This document shows, one piece after another, positions 8,569-16,530 of a stretch of 64,000 bases of DNA. The number at the start of each line of letters is the position of its first letter. The first letter of the stretch is position 1. A program made the translations under genes and the position numbers. The notes under the pieces were generated by a model. That model did not search any database. It saw only the letters and a list, made by a program, of their open reading frames with translations, and was not told the DNA's origin. The stretch is from G963666895 sp963666895 (GTDB lineage: Bacteria > Desulfobacterota > Desulfovibrionia > Desulfovibrionales > Desulfovibrionaceae), in the NCBI GenBank assembly GCA_963666895.2, contig CAXXNS010000004.1, forward strand, positions 1 through 64,000, written 5' to 3'.

Positions 8569-9246
8569 ATGAGCTTGGATTGGGAACAGTTGGGCAGCGA
8601 AGGCATCGGATTCCTGGCCCGCCTGGGCGTGTCCTCAGCCAAGGACCTGGCCCGCGTACTGGCCGACCTGGACCGGCAGGCCGGACAGGCCGAGGAGATG
8701 GCCGAGGCGGCCGAACAAGGCGTGCCCGCGGACCCCGGCCAACTGGCCAGGCTGGCCTCGAAGCTGGCCCGCAACCTGGACCAGGCCTCGGGCCTGGTGG
8801 AGCGGTTCCGGCAGGCGGCCCTGGCCGCCGAGCACCCCGTGGGCCTGGTCAACGTGTCGGAGCTGGCCGAACGCATGGCCGGATTCCTCCGGCCCAGGGC
8901 CGAGCGGAAAAACGTCGGCCTGGTGGTCAAGGGCACCGAGAACCCGGCCTTCGCGGCCAGCAACGCCTTCTTTCTCCAGAACCTCCTGTACCTGGCCCTG
9001 GAGCAGGCCCTGGACGGTACGGAACAAGGCCCGGTGGAGGTCATGGTCCGCAGCGAGGAGAACGGGGCGTCCGTGGAAATCGTCCCGCCCGGCCTGACCA
9101 CCACCGAGCCCGGGCTCCGCGAAAAGCTGGCCCTGCTGGCCCACAGCCTGGAGGGCGAGATGACCCTGGACCAGCGCAGCCTGCGCCTGATCCTGCCCAG
9201 CCGGGGGCGGCTCATCCGCTCCCTGCGCGGCGGTCCGGACCGATAA
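8569..9246 (+). CDS. Degenerate histidine-kinase-like (HATPase fold) protein
   Basis: 225 residues. The layout resembles a small cytoplasmic histidine kinase or phosphotransferase: a helical first half (LARLASKLARNLDQASGLVE), then an ATPase-like half (LVNVSELAERMAGFLRPRAE, RKNVGLVVKG, FFLQNLLYLALEQAL). The H-box histidine, the N-box asparagine and the glycine boxes are not recognisable, so catalytic activity is doubtful. It may be a scaffold or ChpT-like phosphotransferase. The ATG at 8569 has GGAGG 6 nt upstream; an ATG at 8542 has none. Confidence 0.5.
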   Translation: MSLDWEQLGSEGIGFLARLGVSSAKDLARVLADLDRQAGQAEEMAEAAEQGVPADPGQLARLASKLARNLDQASGLVERFRQAALAAEHPVGLVNVSELAERMAGFLRPRAERKNVGLVVKGTENPAFAASNAFFLQNLLYLALEQALDGTEQGPVEVMVRSEENGASVEIVPPGLTTTEPGLREKLALLAHSLEGEMTLDQRSLRLILPSRGRLIRSLRGGPDR

Positions 9247-9278
9247 AAAGACTGAAGGGGGCCCGGGCAGGCCCCCTT
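9244..9278. terminator. GC-rich hairpin terminator between convergent transcripts
   Basis: AAGGGGGCC (9255-9263) pairs with GGCCCCCTT (9270-9278) around a six-base loop. On the minus strand it is followed by CAGTC and then TTTTT (9249-9245), giving a plausible end for the candidate small RNA from 9320. On the plus strand it follows the stop of the 8569 gene by 8 nt but has only a weak T run. Confidence 0.65.
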
Positions 9279-9320
9279 CTTGGGTTGGGAGGATAGTGAG
9301 GTGAGGTAGGGATATGGTTG
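9244..9320 (-). ncRNA. Candidate sigma-54-dependent small RNA 1 (about 75 nt)
   Basis: Start predicted 12 nt downstream of the -12 element at 9333-9332; end at the hairpin and T run 9278-9245. The predicted RNA has no ORF. It begins with a C-rich unpaired stretch containing CCTCCC (complement of 9287-9292), able to pair with Shine-Dalgarno sequences, just 5' of the terminator hairpin. The layout matches the candidate at 60717-60829. Everything here is inferred from sequence; no transcript data were available. Confidence 0.45.
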
Positions 9321-9330
9321 ATTGGGTATC

Positions 9331-9346
9331 AGCAAGCCCCATGCCA
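9331..9346 (-). promoter_or_regulatory. Sigma-54 (RpoN) promoter, minus strand
   Basis: TGGCATGGGGCTTGCT matches the consensus TGGCACG-N4-TTGCT with one mismatch (CAT for CAC). The invariant GG and GC are separated by exactly 10 bases. It points left, away from the end of the VWA gene and into a 75-bp non-coding stretch ending in a terminator. Confidence 0.6.
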
Positions 9347-9401
9347 TTCATTATCTGTTTGTAATTACTTCCTTTTCCTTTTGTTCACTCTGTTCACGGC
9401 C

Positions 9402-9430
9402 GCGCAGTATGTGCGCAGGTCTGTGCAATT
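9402..9430. promoter_or_regulatory. Candidate enhancer (UAS) for the 9346 sigma-54 promoter
   Basis: TGTGCGCAGGTCTGTGCAAT (9410-9429) closely matches TGTGCACAGATGTGCAAT in the 60.6-kb locus. It lies about 65-85 bp upstream of the -24 element, the usual range for an enhancer-binding protein. An additional GCGCA stands at 9402-9406. Confidence 0.45.
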
Positions 9431-9437
9431 TGCCGTC

Positions 9438-10868
9438 CTAGTTCCCCTTGGCCCGCAGTTCCTTGTAGCTCTCGGATTGCAGGGTCTTGGAGTAGCGCTC
9501 CTGTTCCTCGGCCGTGGCGGACGGCGACAGGGCCTGCTCCACCTCCTGCTTGAGCTGGGGCAGGTCGTCGGCCAGGTTCTCGGCCACCTTGGACGAGCCC
9601 ACGGCCTGGTTGGCGGCCACCTTGTCGCGCTCGTACCGGTCGATCTGCTGCATGGCCCCGTCCAGGTCGCCCTGCTTGACCCGTTCGGCCACCTCGTCCT
9701 TGAGCCGGTTGTAGTCCTGGCGCAGGGTCTGGGCCTCCCAGACGTCGGCCCGGATGGAGTCTTCGGCCGCCTTCCGGTCCGCGGTGCAGGCCACTTCCAG
9801 GGTCCCGGACAGCCGGGTCTCGAAGCGGTCCTCACCGGCCATGCCCTTCACGGACAGATCCTTGAACGCGTAGTCCGCCACCTGGTCCGTGGGGGCCACA
9901 AAGGTCAGGAACAGCTCGCGGGTCTGGCCGGTCAGGATGGCCCCGGGCTGGAACACGGCTTCGCCGCCCTCGATGCGCACCGGGTATCCGGCCGCGTACT
10001 CCAGGCGCACGCCCACGGGCAGGGGCACACGGATTTCCAGGCTGCGGGCGGCCACCTGGCGGGCGTTGCGGAGTTCCTTGTGGAAGGTTTCGGCGAACCA
10101 GGCCGGGTCCTCCAGGAAGGTGTAGTCGCCCCCACCGTGGTCGGCCAGGGAGGTCATGAGCCGCTCGTTGAAGTCCAGGCCCACACCCACGGTGGACACG
10201 GCCACGCCCATCTCCATGCCCCGGGAGGCCATGGCGCCCAGGCGGTCCGGATCGATGACGCCCTCGTTGGCCAGGCCGTCGGACAACAGGACCAGCCGGG
10301 CCGAGCGGTTGCCTTCGGTGCGCTCCAGCAGGCGCAGCCCCTCGGACAGGCCCGCGCCCAGGTTGGTGTTGCCCCCGGCCTCGATGCGCAGGACCTCACG
10401 GGCCAGCAGGGTGCGGCCCTTGGCGTCGGCCCGGGTCAGGGGCCCGTGCACCGTGACCCCGTTGGCGTAGCTGACCAGGGCCAGCCGGTCGTCCGGGGTC
10501 ATGTGGTCCAGCAGGCCGAGCACGGCCTCCTTGACGTCGGCGATCTTGTCCCCGGACATGGACCCGGAGCGGTCCAACACCAGGACCAGGTCCACAGGCC
10601 TGGACGGACGATGGTCCTCCAGCAGGTCGCCCATGATGGTCAACCGCAGGGAAAAGCGGCCGTCACCGCCCAGCAGGTACTTGCTCTGGGCCAGGTCGGC
10701 CTGGATCTCCACGGGCCCGGCCCGGCCGGTGAGCAGCTGGGAAGCGGTATCCGCCGAAGCGGTGGAGCCGGAGCCGCAGGCGGCGGCCAGAACGGCCAGG
10801 GCCCCGATCAGGGCCAATGAGGCGGCCAGCAATGGAATGTTCCTCAATGAAATGTTTCTTGCGGACAT
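9438..10868 (-). CDS. VWA-domain lipoprotein
   Basis: 476 residues. The N-terminus is a lipoprotein signal (hydrophobic 13-29, then LAAAC with Cys31). A von Willebrand factor A domain starts near residue 92 with an intact MIDAS motif DRSGSMS (Asp99), then GGNTNLGAGL and LLSDGLANEG, so it should bind a divalent metal and a protein partner. The C-terminal third is helical and charged (DYNRLKDEVAERVKQGDLDG, VEQALSPSATAEEQERYSK). It is probably anchored in a membrane facing the periplasm. AGGAGG lies 7 nt before the ATG. It is divergent from a two-component system at 11019 and is a natural target for it. Confidence 0.85.
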   Translation of the reverse strand: MSARNISLRNIPLLAASLALIGALAVLAAACGSGSTASADTASQLLTGRAGPVEIQADLAQSKYLLGGDGRFSLRLTIMGDLLEDHRPSRPVDLVLVLDRSGSMSGDKIADVKEAVLGLLDHMTPDDRLALVSYANGVTVHGPLTRADAKGRTLLAREVLRIEAGGNTNLGAGLSEGLRLLERTEGNRSARLVLLSDGLANEGVIDPDRLGAMASRGMEMGVAVSTVGVGLDFNERLMTSLADHGGGDYTFLEDPAWFAETFHKELRNARQVAARSLEIRVPLPVGVRLEYAAGYPVRIEGGEAVFQPGAILTGQTRELFLTFVAPTDQVADYAFKDLSVKGMAGEDRFETRLSGTLEVACTADRKAAEDSIRADVWEAQTLRQDYNRLKDEVAERVKQGDLDGAMQQIDRYERDKVAANQAVGSSKVAENLADDLPQLKQEVEQALSPSATAEEQERYSKTLQSESYKELRAKGN

Positions 10869-10945
10869 GGCGATCCTCCTTGTGATGTCTCGTGCCAGTC
10901 GAGCCCAGGCTACCGCGCCGCGCGAAAATGACCATTGCCCGGACC

Positions 10946-10982
10946 GTAAAACCTGGCCCGGCCGCGTTTACCCAAGTTTTAC
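10946..10982. promoter_or_regulatory. GTTTAC/GTTTTAC repeats in the divergent VWA/two-component promoter region
   Basis: GTTTAC (10966-10971) and GTTTTAC (10976-10982) are direct repeats 10 bp apart, the spacing used by OmpR/PhoB-type regulators. An inverted copy GTAAAAC lies at 10946-10952. They sit between the divergent starts at 10868 and 11019, so they could serve the response regulator encoded next door. Inferred from spacing and position. Confidence 0.45.
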
Positions 10983-11018
10983 TTTGCCCAGGCGGGCGCA
11001 TGGTTTAGGCTTCAGGCC

Positions 11019-11759
11019 ATGAGCGAGAACAAGACCAAGGCCGACATCCTGGCCAATATTCTGGTGGTGGAGGACGATCCGGCCATCCTCAAGGGATTGC
11101 TGGACGTGCTGGTGTTCAACAACTACCAGGCCCAGGGCGCGGACCACGGCGACGCCGGGCTGGAGATGGCCCTGGCCGGGGAATTCGACCTGGTGCTCCT
11201 GGACGTCATGCTGCCCGGGTGCGACGGGTTCGAGATCTGCCGCCGGGTGCGCAAGGCCCGGCCCGACCAGGCCGTGATCATGCTCACGGCCAAGGGCGAC
11301 GAAGAGGACATCCTGACCGGATTCGCGGCCGGGGCGGACGACTACGTGCCCAAGCCCTTTTCCATCCGCGAGCTCCTGGTCCGGGTGGAGGCCCTGCTGC
11401 GGCGGTCCGGGCGGGTTCCGGCCCTGGAGCCCGTGCGCTGGCGCGGCCTGCGCTTCGACCCCGGCGCCCTGACCATGTCCAAGGAGGACGAGGGGCTGGA
11501 GATCACCCGGCGGGAGATGGACATCGTGGCCTACCTGCACCGCCACCGGGAGCGCATTGTTTCCAAAAAGGAGCTTCTGACCGAGGTCTGGCGCTACCCG
11601 GACGCGGACATCGAGACCCGCACCGTGGACATCCACATCCTCAAGCTGCGCAAGAAGATCGCCCAGCTGGCCGGTCCCGGGGACTTCATCGTCACCGTGC
11701 GCGGCGAGGGGCTGCGCCTGGCCCCCGAAAACCAAGACCAGGAAGAAGGAGCCGACTGA
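11019..11759 (+). CDS. OmpR/PhoB-family response regulator
   Basis: 246 residues. The receiver domain shows the acidic pair VVEDD at 17-20, the phosphorylation site LLDVMLPG (Asp62), MLTAKGD and the lysine in DDYVPKPF near 112. A winged-helix DNA-binding domain follows from about residue 145 (ITRREMDIVAYLHRHRERIV, TVDIHILKLRKKI). It ends one base before the kinase gene, forming a two-gene operon. Confidence 0.92.
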   Translation: MSENKTKADILANILVVEDDPAILKGLLDVLVFNNYQAQGADHGDAGLEMALAGEFDLVLLDVMLPGCDGFEICRRVRKARPDQAVIMLTAKGDEEDILTGFAAGADDYVPKPFSIRELLVRVEALLRRSGRVPALEPVRWRGLRFDPGALTMSKEDEGLEITRREMDIVAYLHRHRERIVSKKELLTEVWRYPDADIETRTVDIHILKLRKKIAQLAGPGDFIVTVRGEGLRLAPENQDQEEGAD

Positions 11760-11760
11760 C

Positions 11761-13716
11761 GTGAACCGGCTCCGCGTCTTCATGCTCGTGTTCAGCCTGG
11801 CCCTGGCCGTGCCCATCGGCTATCTGGTGGTGCGCACCGAGACCGGGCTGAACCGGCAGGAGGAGTCCGAGTTCCGGTTCTTCGCCCAGGCCCTGTTCAA
11901 CCGCATGGAAGAGGAGCTGGCCGACCTGGTGGCCCGGGAAGAGGCCCGCGACATCGACGACTACGCGGCCGTCACGGACGGCGTGCCCTCGCCCCTGGCC
12001 GCGCCCCCGGACGAGCCCTGGCTGGTGGGCTGGCTCCAGAACGACCCGGACGGGTCCATGCGCACGCCCCTGTCCGAGCCCGCGCTGGTTGAACGGCTGG
12101 ACCAGGCCAACCAGGCCTTCAACGAGTTGCGGGCCGCCACGCCGACCACGGCGCCCCTGCCCGTGCCGACCAGCGAAACCCTGGCCCAGGCCCCCGAGCC
12201 CGAGGCAAAGGACGCGGGCAAGGACTTCATCGTCCGCGATAAGCCGACCGCCACCGACCTGAAGGAATTGAAGAAACAGAAAGAAGAGGCCCTGGCCGCC
12301 AAGGAGCCGCCCGCCTTTGCCCAGCGCTACCTGGAGGAACCGGCCACGAGCAAGAAGTCCGTGCTGGGCCAGGAAAAGGTGCGCGTGGAGCAGGTGCCTC
12401 AGGCCCAGGCCCAGAACATCGCTCCCCTGGCCAAGGGCCCGGCCACAACCAGCGAGAGCGTAGACGACTGGCAGGCATCGCCGCCCCAACCCGAACCCGA
12501 GCAGGAGTCCCAGGTCCAGGCCATGCTGGACGAGCTGACCCTGGAGCCCGAGGTGGCCGTGGGCGGCGCGGTCCCGGAAGTTCCCGTGGCCGATGCGCCC
12601 GTATCCGTGGAAGTGGCCCCGCTCCAGGCCGTGGACCTGGGCGACGACACGATCTTCCTGTTCCGCAGCGTGGTCCTGGACGGCCAGGTTTTCCGCCAGG
12701 GCGTGGTCCTGGACGCCCAAGGGCTGGCCACGCACCTGGTCAAGGCCTACTTCCTGGACCAGCCCATGGCCAGATTCGCCCAGCTGTCCCTGGTCGTGGG
12801 TGACAAAGGCCTGCCCGTGAGCGGCGGCGTGGACGTGGACGAGCCCCGGCTGTCGTTGAGCCGCGTGTTTCCACGGCCCTTCGACTTCCTGACCGCCTCC
12901 CTGGCCTGCCAGGACGTCCCGCCCGCGGCCGGACGGACCACCCTGCGGGCCATGATCCTGGTCCTGGGGGCCGTGGTGCTCCTGGGGCTGGTGGCCATCT
13001 ACCAGTCCGCCCGGGTGGTGGTGGACCATTCCCAGCGGCGCACCCAGTTCGTGTCCTCGGTGACCCACGAGCTCAAGACCCCGCTGACCAACCTGCGCAT
13101 GTACATCGAGATGCTGGAGCAGGGCATGGCCCCCACGCCGGAACGCGAGCGCGAGTACCTGGAGGTGCTGGCCTCGGAGTCGGCCCGGCTGTCCAAGCTC
13201 ATCGAGAACGTGCTGGAGTTCTCCCGGCTGGAGTCCAGGCGGCGGACCCTGGAGCTTCAGGAAGGCGATTTGTCCGAGGTGGCCGAGGCCGTGGCCCGGG
13301 CCATGGACAAGCAGCTGAGCGAGGCCGGGTTCGCCCTGGACGTGGACCTTCAGCCTGGCCTGCGCGCAATGTACGACCGTGAGGCCATGATCCAGGTGCT
13401 CATGAACCTCATGGAGAACAGCCTCAAGTTCGGGGCGGGCGGCGCGGACAAACGCATCGGCCTGGCCGCGCGCAAGGCCGGGGACCGGGTTCTGGTCACG
13501 GTGTCCGACACCGGGCCGGGCATCCCGCCCGGAGATTTGAAAAAGGTGTTCGACGACTTCTACCGGGTGGAGGCCGGGCTGACCCGGACCACCAAGGGCA
13601 CGGGCATCGGCCTGGCCCTGGTCAAGCGCTTCGTCAGGGCCATGAACGGCCGCGTCTGGGCCGAGAACAACCCCAAGGGCGGCTGCACCATGACCATCGC
13701 CCTGCCCGGGGCGTGA
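11761..13716 (+). CDS. Membrane sensor histidine kinase with a long low-complexity periplasmic region
   Basis: 651 residues from a GTG one base past the regulator's stop. TM1 is at about 2-22 and TM2 at about 396-417 (ILVLGAVVLLGLVAIY). The roughly 370 residues between are rich in Pro, Ala and Glu, include a Lys/Glu block near 155-180, and show no known sensor domain. The kinase core is complete: H-box SSVTHELKTPLTNLRMY (His near 435), N-box NLMENSLKFG, G1 VSDTGPGIP, F KVFDDFYRVE, G2 GTGIGLALVKR. It is predicted to sense an envelope signal and drive the regulator upstream. It converges on the 13720 gene without a visible terminator. Confidence 0.9.
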   Translation: MNRLRVFMLVFSLALAVPIGYLVVRTETGLNRQEESEFRFFAQALFNRMEEELADLVAREEARDIDDYAAVTDGVPSPLAAPPDEPWLVGWLQNDPDGSMRTPLSEPALVERLDQANQAFNELRAATPTTAPLPVPTSETLAQAPEPEAKDAGKDFIVRDKPTATDLKELKKQKEEALAAKEPPAFAQRYLEEPATSKKSVLGQEKVRVEQVPQAQAQNIAPLAKGPATTSESVDDWQASPPQPEPEQESQVQAMLDELTLEPEVAVGGAVPEVPVADAPVSVEVAPLQAVDLGDDTIFLFRSVVLDGQVFRQGVVLDAQGLATHLVKAYFLDQPMARFAQLSLVVGDKGLPVSGGVDVDEPRLSLSRVFPRPFDFLTASLACQDVPPAAGRTTLRAMILVLGAVVLLGLVAIYQSARVVVDHSQRRTQFVSSVTHELKTPLTNLRMYIEMLEQGMAPTPEREREYLEVLASESARLSKLIENVLEFSRLESRRRTLELQEGDLSEVAEAVARAMDKQLSEAGFALDVDLQPGLRAMYDREAMIQVLMNLMENSLKFGAGGADKRIGLAARKAGDRVLVTVSDTGPGIPPGDLKKVFDDFYRVEAGLTRTTKGTGIGLALVKRFVRAMNGRVWAENNPKGGCTMTIALPGA

Positions 13717-13719
13717 TTT

Positions 13720-14646
13720 CTACCAGGCAAGCGTGGCCAGACCGCGCAGGCGCAGCGTGCCCTGGTACTCCTCCACGTAGAGCATGAACCCGAAGTGGTC
13801 GGCCTGCTCCAGACGGTACTGGCCCGGTCCGGTCTGGTAGACCAGGGCGAAGGGCACGGACTGGAAATCCTCCCGCCAGGCCTCGCCCAGGGGATAGCCG
13901 ACAACCTCCACCGGCCAGCCGGAAACGAACATGGCCTCGGGCGACAGGCGCAGGGCCCGGGCGTGCATGGGCAAAAGCCCCTGCTCAGGGTAGGCCGGAC
14001 CCGCCGATATCTTCCCGGGCTTCCCAATGTCACCCGGCTCCAGGCGGACAAAGGTGTCCGTGGCCTCGTCCCAGCCCATTTCCATGGGCTCGGGCCGGGT
14101 GCCCGCGACCAGCAGATCCCAGGGCGTGCCCCAGGTCAGGGACACGTCCGTGGCGTACCACAGGGGGGCGGCCACGGGCTTCTGCACGGCCGGATCCTTG
14201 GCCGCGTCCGCGTACAAACGGCCGTTGACCACCACGCCCCGGGGATGGAGCAGCAGCTCCACGGCCTTGAAGTTGCCGGTGCGCGCGGCCCGGTCCAGTT
14301 GGGTCAGGAATCGGGACAATTTCTCGCGCAGGGCCGGGTCCAGGGGCCGGGGCTCGGCCGAGGCATCGGCCGGCTCCAGGCAGTTCTCGTGGATGTGGCC
14401 GAAACGGCCGTCGGGCAGGCCGACCTCGGCCCAGCCCGGGCTGCGGTTCCAGACGCGCAGGCACTCGCCCTTGTTCATGGTGTCCAGGACCGCGGCCTGC
14501 TGGTACCCGGGGCCGCCGTGGGCCCGCAGGTTGTTGCCGTTGTCCTTGACCCGGACCGCCTCTTCCACGGGTCCGGCCAGGGCCCAGGCCCAGGCCAGCA
14601 CAAGAGCGGCCACGCAGATCGGGCCGACAAGAATGGTCTTTTTCAT
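13720..14646 (-). CDS. Secreted protein with N-terminal bacterial SH3-like domain
   Basis: 308 residues. A signal peptide (KKTILVGPICVAALVLAWAW) is followed by an SH3b-like repeat (VKDNGNNLRAHGGPGYQQAA, then LRVWNRSPGWAEVGLPDGRF and GHIHENCLEP), as in envelope or peptidoglycan-binding proteins. The rest (residues about 115-308) is unrecognised. The start at 14646 is set by GGAGGGGGGC directly upstream. The longer open frame upstream overlaps yraN and has no similarity. It is probably last in the ffh-to-yraN cluster. Confidence 0.7.
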   Translation of the reverse strand: MKKTILVGPICVAALVLAWAWALAGPVEEAVRVKDNGNNLRAHGGPGYQQAAVLDTMNKGECLRVWNRSPGWAEVGLPDGRFGHIHENCLEPADASAEPRPLDPALREKLSRFLTQLDRAARTGNFKAVELLLHPRGVVVNGRLYADAAKDPAVQKPVAAPLWYATDVSLTWGTPWDLLVAGTRPEPMEMGWDEATDTFVRLEPGDIGKPGKISAGPAYPEQGLLPMHARALRLSPEAMFVSGWPVEVVGYPLGEAWREDFQSVPFALVYQTGPGQYRLEQADHFGFMLYVEEYQGTLRLRGLATLAW

Positions 14647-14725
14647 GCCCCCCTCCGAATATTGGCGCACCATATCTTGGCTCGGAAACGGACACAAGCG
14701 GGCCCGACTTTCAGACAAGGATAAA

Positions 14726-15136
14726 TCAGAAAGGCTGCCAAAAACGGGCCGCGCCCGGCACGTGCTCCAGGGTGAAGGCGTTCTCCAGGTGCGTGGCCGT
14801 AAGCCCGCCCGTGTTGCGGGCCGCCACCTCCACCACGTCGAAGCGGCAGGGCTGGTCCCAGGCCTCGTGCCTGGAAAGATAGGTCGCCGCCGCCCGGACA
14901 AGGCGTTCGCGCTTTTCCCGTCCCACCGCGGCCGCGCCCGAAGCCAGGCTGCCCGGGCCGCGCGTCTTGACCTCCACGAAGACCAGGCAGTCGCGGTCAT
15001 TGCAGATCAGGTCCAGCTCCAGCCGCCCTGCCCGCCAGTTGCGCTCCAGCACGGCCATGCCCTTGGACTTGAGCAGGGATTCGGCGGCCCGCTCCCCTTC
15101 CCGGCCCAGGCTGTGGCTCACAGGCCGGGCAGACAT
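14726..15136 (-). CDS. yraN: YraN family (UPF0102) endonuclease-like protein
   Basis: 136 residues. GREGERAAESLLKSKGMAVLERNWR, ELDLICNDRDCLVFVEVKTR gives the E-x-D-...-E-V-K core of a restriction-endonuclease-like fold that defines UPF0102. The cellular role of the family is not settled. It overlaps the 3' end of rnhB by 19 nt, a common pairing. Confidence 0.9.
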   Translation of the reverse strand: MSARPVSHSLGREGERAAESLLKSKGMAVLERNWRAGRLELDLICNDRDCLVFVEVKTRGPGSLASGAAAVGREKRERLVRAAATYLSRHEAWDQPCRFDVVEVAARNTGGLTATHLENAFTLEHVPGAARFWQPF

Positions 15137-15801
15137 CCTTGTTCCTGGCTGGAGGACTCGGCGTCGTCCTGGCGCACGCCCTTGAAGGTCAGGCGGTGGA
15201 TGGGGCTGGGGCCCAGTTCGCGCAGGGCGGCCAGATGCTCGCTGGTGGCGTAGCCCTTGTGCTTGTCCAGGCCGTAGCCCGGATACCGTCGGGCCAGGAC
15301 TTCCATGAGCTGGTCGCGCCAGACCTTGGCCAGGACCGAGGCCGCGGCGATGGCCTGAACCGAGGCGTCGCCCCCGACCACGGCCCGTTGCAGGTAGCCC
15401 GGGCCCAGCAGGGGCTCGGGAATGGTCTGGTTGCCGTCCACGAGCACCAGCCGGGGCTTCACGTGCAAGCGGGTCACGGCCCGGGACATGGCCGTCAGGG
15501 TGGCCTGAAGAATGTTGATCTCGTCGATCACGCCGTGCCAGGCCACGCCCAGGCAGAAGGCCACGGCCCGGCGGCGAATCTCGGGGTACAAATCCTGGCG
15601 CAGCTCCGGGGTCAGGGCCTTGGAGTCGTCCAGGTCGGGCATGTCGAAGTCCTCGGGCAGGATGACCGCACCGGCCACCACGGGCCCGGCCAGGCAGCCG
15701 CGACCGGCCTCGTCCACCCCGGCCGTGGCCTCGGCGGACAGCTCCTCAAGGGGCAGGGAGAATTGCGCGAATCGGTCGGCAAAGGGGGTGCGTTTGACCA
15801 T
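15118..15801 (-). CDS. rnhB: Ribonuclease HII
   Basis: 227 residues. TAGVDEAGRGCLAGPVVAGA contains the catalytic Asp-Glu pair, DDSKALTPELR follows, and VDGN, GGDASVQAIAAASVLAKVWR and YGLDKHKGYAT are the later family motifs. It removes ribonucleotides from DNA. It follows rplS after 347 bp of non-coding DNA and overlaps yraN. Confidence 0.95.
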   Translation of the reverse strand: MVKRTPFADRFAQFSLPLEELSAEATAGVDEAGRGCLAGPVVAGAVILPEDFDMPDLDDSKALTPELRQDLYPEIRRRAVAFCLGVAWHGVIDEINILQATLTAMSRAVTRLHVKPRLVLVDGNQTIPEPLLGPGYLQRAVVGGDASVQAIAAASVLAKVWRDQLMEVLARRYPGYGLDKHKGYATSEHLAALRELGPSPIHRLTFKGVRQDDAESSSQEQGCLPGL

Positions 15802-16027
15802 GCACTGGCCTATCAGCCGAAAGACGAAAAAGGAAGTACCAGCGTTTGGAGCGGACCGTTCCGTTCGCCCGCTCGGGCCGCAAACGCGCGGCTGCTGCTT
15901 ACCCCGAGCGGCTCACGTCACGATCCACCCCAAACGTAACGAAATGCCGTGCAAAATTGGTTAAGTAAAAAATCAAATAAACCGCCAGAAAATTCGGCTG
16001 GCAAGGCGCTTTTCGTCCAATCTCCGG
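15802..16027. other. Non-coding spacer with a partial hairpin-repeat end
   Basis: No gene is seen between rnhB and repeat copy B. GGCTGGCAAGGCGC (15996-16009) equals the conserved flank of the dispersed hairpin repeat but lacks the following stem, so a truncated unit abuts copy B. An AT-rich stretch (15960-15982) could hold a minus-strand promoter for rnhB but lacks clear hexamers. Confidence 0.5.
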
Positions 16028-16148
16028 GTAGGCGGTTCGGAAATCACGCTGGCAAGACGCAAAAAAGGCGCAGGCCCGACGCGTATTGCACATACGCGAG
16101 GGTCTGCGCCTTTTGAAGCAACGAAGCCAGCGGGAGAGTTCGGGCCGC
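16028..16148 (-). repeat. Dispersed hairpin repeat, copy B (3' of rplS)
   Basis: The element starts at the rplS stop (16149-16151). Flanks: CGCTGGCAAGACGC (16047-16060) and GCAACGAAGCCAGCGGG. A 15-bp stem pairs AAAAGGCGCAGGCCC (16063-16077) with GGGTCTGCGCCTTTT (16100-16114), with one G-T pair. It encloses GCGTAT/ATACGC (16081-16097) around a five-base loop. The inner hairpin is identical to that of copy C, while the outer stem sequence is unrelated. Confidence 0.8.
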
Positions 16149-16499
16149 CTACTCCCAGATTTGCTTGGACTTGATCCGGGCAGCCTTGCCCTTGAGACCG
16201 CGCAGGTAGTAGATGCGGGCGCGGCGGACCTTGCCCTCGCTGACCACCTCGACGCGCTCGATGTAGGGCGAATGCATGGGGAAGATGCGCTCCACGCCCA
16301 CGCCGTCGGAAATCTTGCGCACGGTGAAGGTGGAGTCGGTGGTGCCCTTGCGCTTTCTCAGGACCACGCCCTCGAAGATCTGGATGCGCTCTTTCTCGCC
16401 CTCGATGATGCGCAGATGGACCTTGACCGTGTCCCCGGCCTTGAAGCGGGGCATGTCCACGCGCAGGTGTTCCTGTTCGATCCGCTTGATGATTTCCAT
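16149..16499 (-). CDS. rplS: 50S ribosomal protein L19
   Basis: 116 residues with L19 signatures: MEIIKRIEQEHLR, FKAGDTVKVHLRI, IQIFEGVVLRKR, DSTFTVRKISDGVGVERIFP and RRARIYYLRGLKGKAARIK. The ATG at 16499 is chosen for its SD AGGAAGGAG and family length. It follows trmD by 31 nt in the classical rpsP-rimM-trmD-rplS order. Confidence 0.97.
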   Translation of the reverse strand: MEIIKRIEQEHLRVDMPRFKAGDTVKVHLRIIEGEKERIQIFEGVVLRKRKGTTDSTFTVRKISDGVGVERIFPMHSPYIERVEVVSEGKVRRARIYYLRGLKGKAARIKSKQIWE

Positions 16500-16530
16500 G
16501 ATATTGTCTCCTTCCTGACGGAAATATTTC

